Shown here: positions 21,216 through 21,333 of the stretch, one piece after another
Layout of the letters: each line of letters starts with the position of its first letter
Position numbering within the stretch: the first letter of the stretch is position 1
Assembly (NCBI GenBank): GCA_900768705.1
Contig: CAAGEB010000166.1
Location: 1-21,333 of the forward strand
DNA from: Oscillospiraceae bacterium
GTDB taxonomy: Bacteria; Bacillota; Clostridia; Oscillospirales; Ruminococcaceae
Length of the DNA stretch: 21,333 bases
Direction of reading: 5' to 3'
Notes under the pieces: model-generated
What the model was told of the DNA's origin: nothing
The model's database searches: none
What the model saw: the letters and a program-made list of their open reading frames with translations, nothing else
Position numbers and translations under genes: made by a program

Positions 21216-21333
21216 TAAGGCAACACCGCACAAAGAACGCCTTACGGCTTTGTACGCATCTTGCTTGCATATTTTTCGCCATCTTGCACAAATTTTCCTT
21301 GACGGGCGACAGCCCGCCTGCGTCAAATTTGTA
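21216..21333 (+). repeat. Partial copy of the TAAGGCAACACC repeat, extended form
   Basis: Bases 21216-21235 are identical to the left arm at 4207-4226. The next 12 nt (21236-21247) are the exact reverse complement of the loop at 4227-4238, and CTTTGT (21248-21253) begins the right arm before it diverges. The rest to the window edge includes GACGGGCGACAGCCCGCC-type stem sequence and has no ORF. It looks like a longer relative of the 4207 element, cut by the window end. Confidence 0.75.

Overview
The window looks like a chromosomal segment of a low-to-moderate GC Firmicute, most likely a Ruminococcus-type member of the Oscillospiraceae. The reasons are the conserved rpmH-rnpA-yidD-yidC-jag block, AGGAGG-type ribosome binding sites, consensus sigma-A promoters, an ECF-transporter S component, and protein families typical of gut Clostridia. 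Genus assignment is inference. There are no rRNA, tRNA, CRISPR, phage or IS transposase genes.

Layout. (1) 1-240 is an intergenic hairpin-rich stretch. (2) 251-683 carries a minus-strand promoter and terminator with no convincing gene between them, divergent from thrS. (3) 809-4209 is a plus-strand operon: thrS, an SseB-like gene and a membrane-anchored family 2 glycosyltransferase that starts with TTG. It ends in a 40-bp-arm palindromic repeat. (4) A convergent small DUF1232 membrane protein follows. (5) 4930-8064 is a plus-strand operon: an EAL-HDOD signalling protein, an FkbM-type methyltransferase and a membrane-anchored protein of unknown function. (6) 8206-9066 is a patatin-like phospholipase, followed by a mosaic of short palindromes and direct repeats up to a strong terminator. 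(7) 12991-9594 on the minus strand is the ribosomal protein L34 / RNase P / membrane-insertase block, without dnaA upstream and without mnmE downstream. (8) 13448-14910 on the plus strand is coaX plus an ECF S component, together a likely pantothenate uptake and activation pair, followed by a second palindrome mosaic. (9) 20893-15362 on the minus strand is an operon-like run: aspartate kinase, thymidylate synthase, a NYN-domain protein with five LOTUS/OST-HTH-like repeats, a YbaK-type deacylase and a succinylglutamate-desuccinylase-like protein lacking expected zinc ligands. (10) The right edge holds a strong plus-strand promoter with an overlapping palindrome. It runs straight into a partial copy of the repeat seen at 4207.

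Most genes are housekeeping: translation (thrS, ybaK, rpmH), tRNA processing (rnpA), membrane protein insertion (yidC, yidD, jag), CoA synthesis (coaX), dTMP and aspartate-family synthesis (thyA, lysC). The less ordinary material is the multi-LOTUS NYN protein, the roughly 200-residue extracytoplasmic insertion in YidC, the orphan transcription unit beside thrS, the nearly intact EAL residues in the HDOD protein, and two families of dispersed intergenic repeats.
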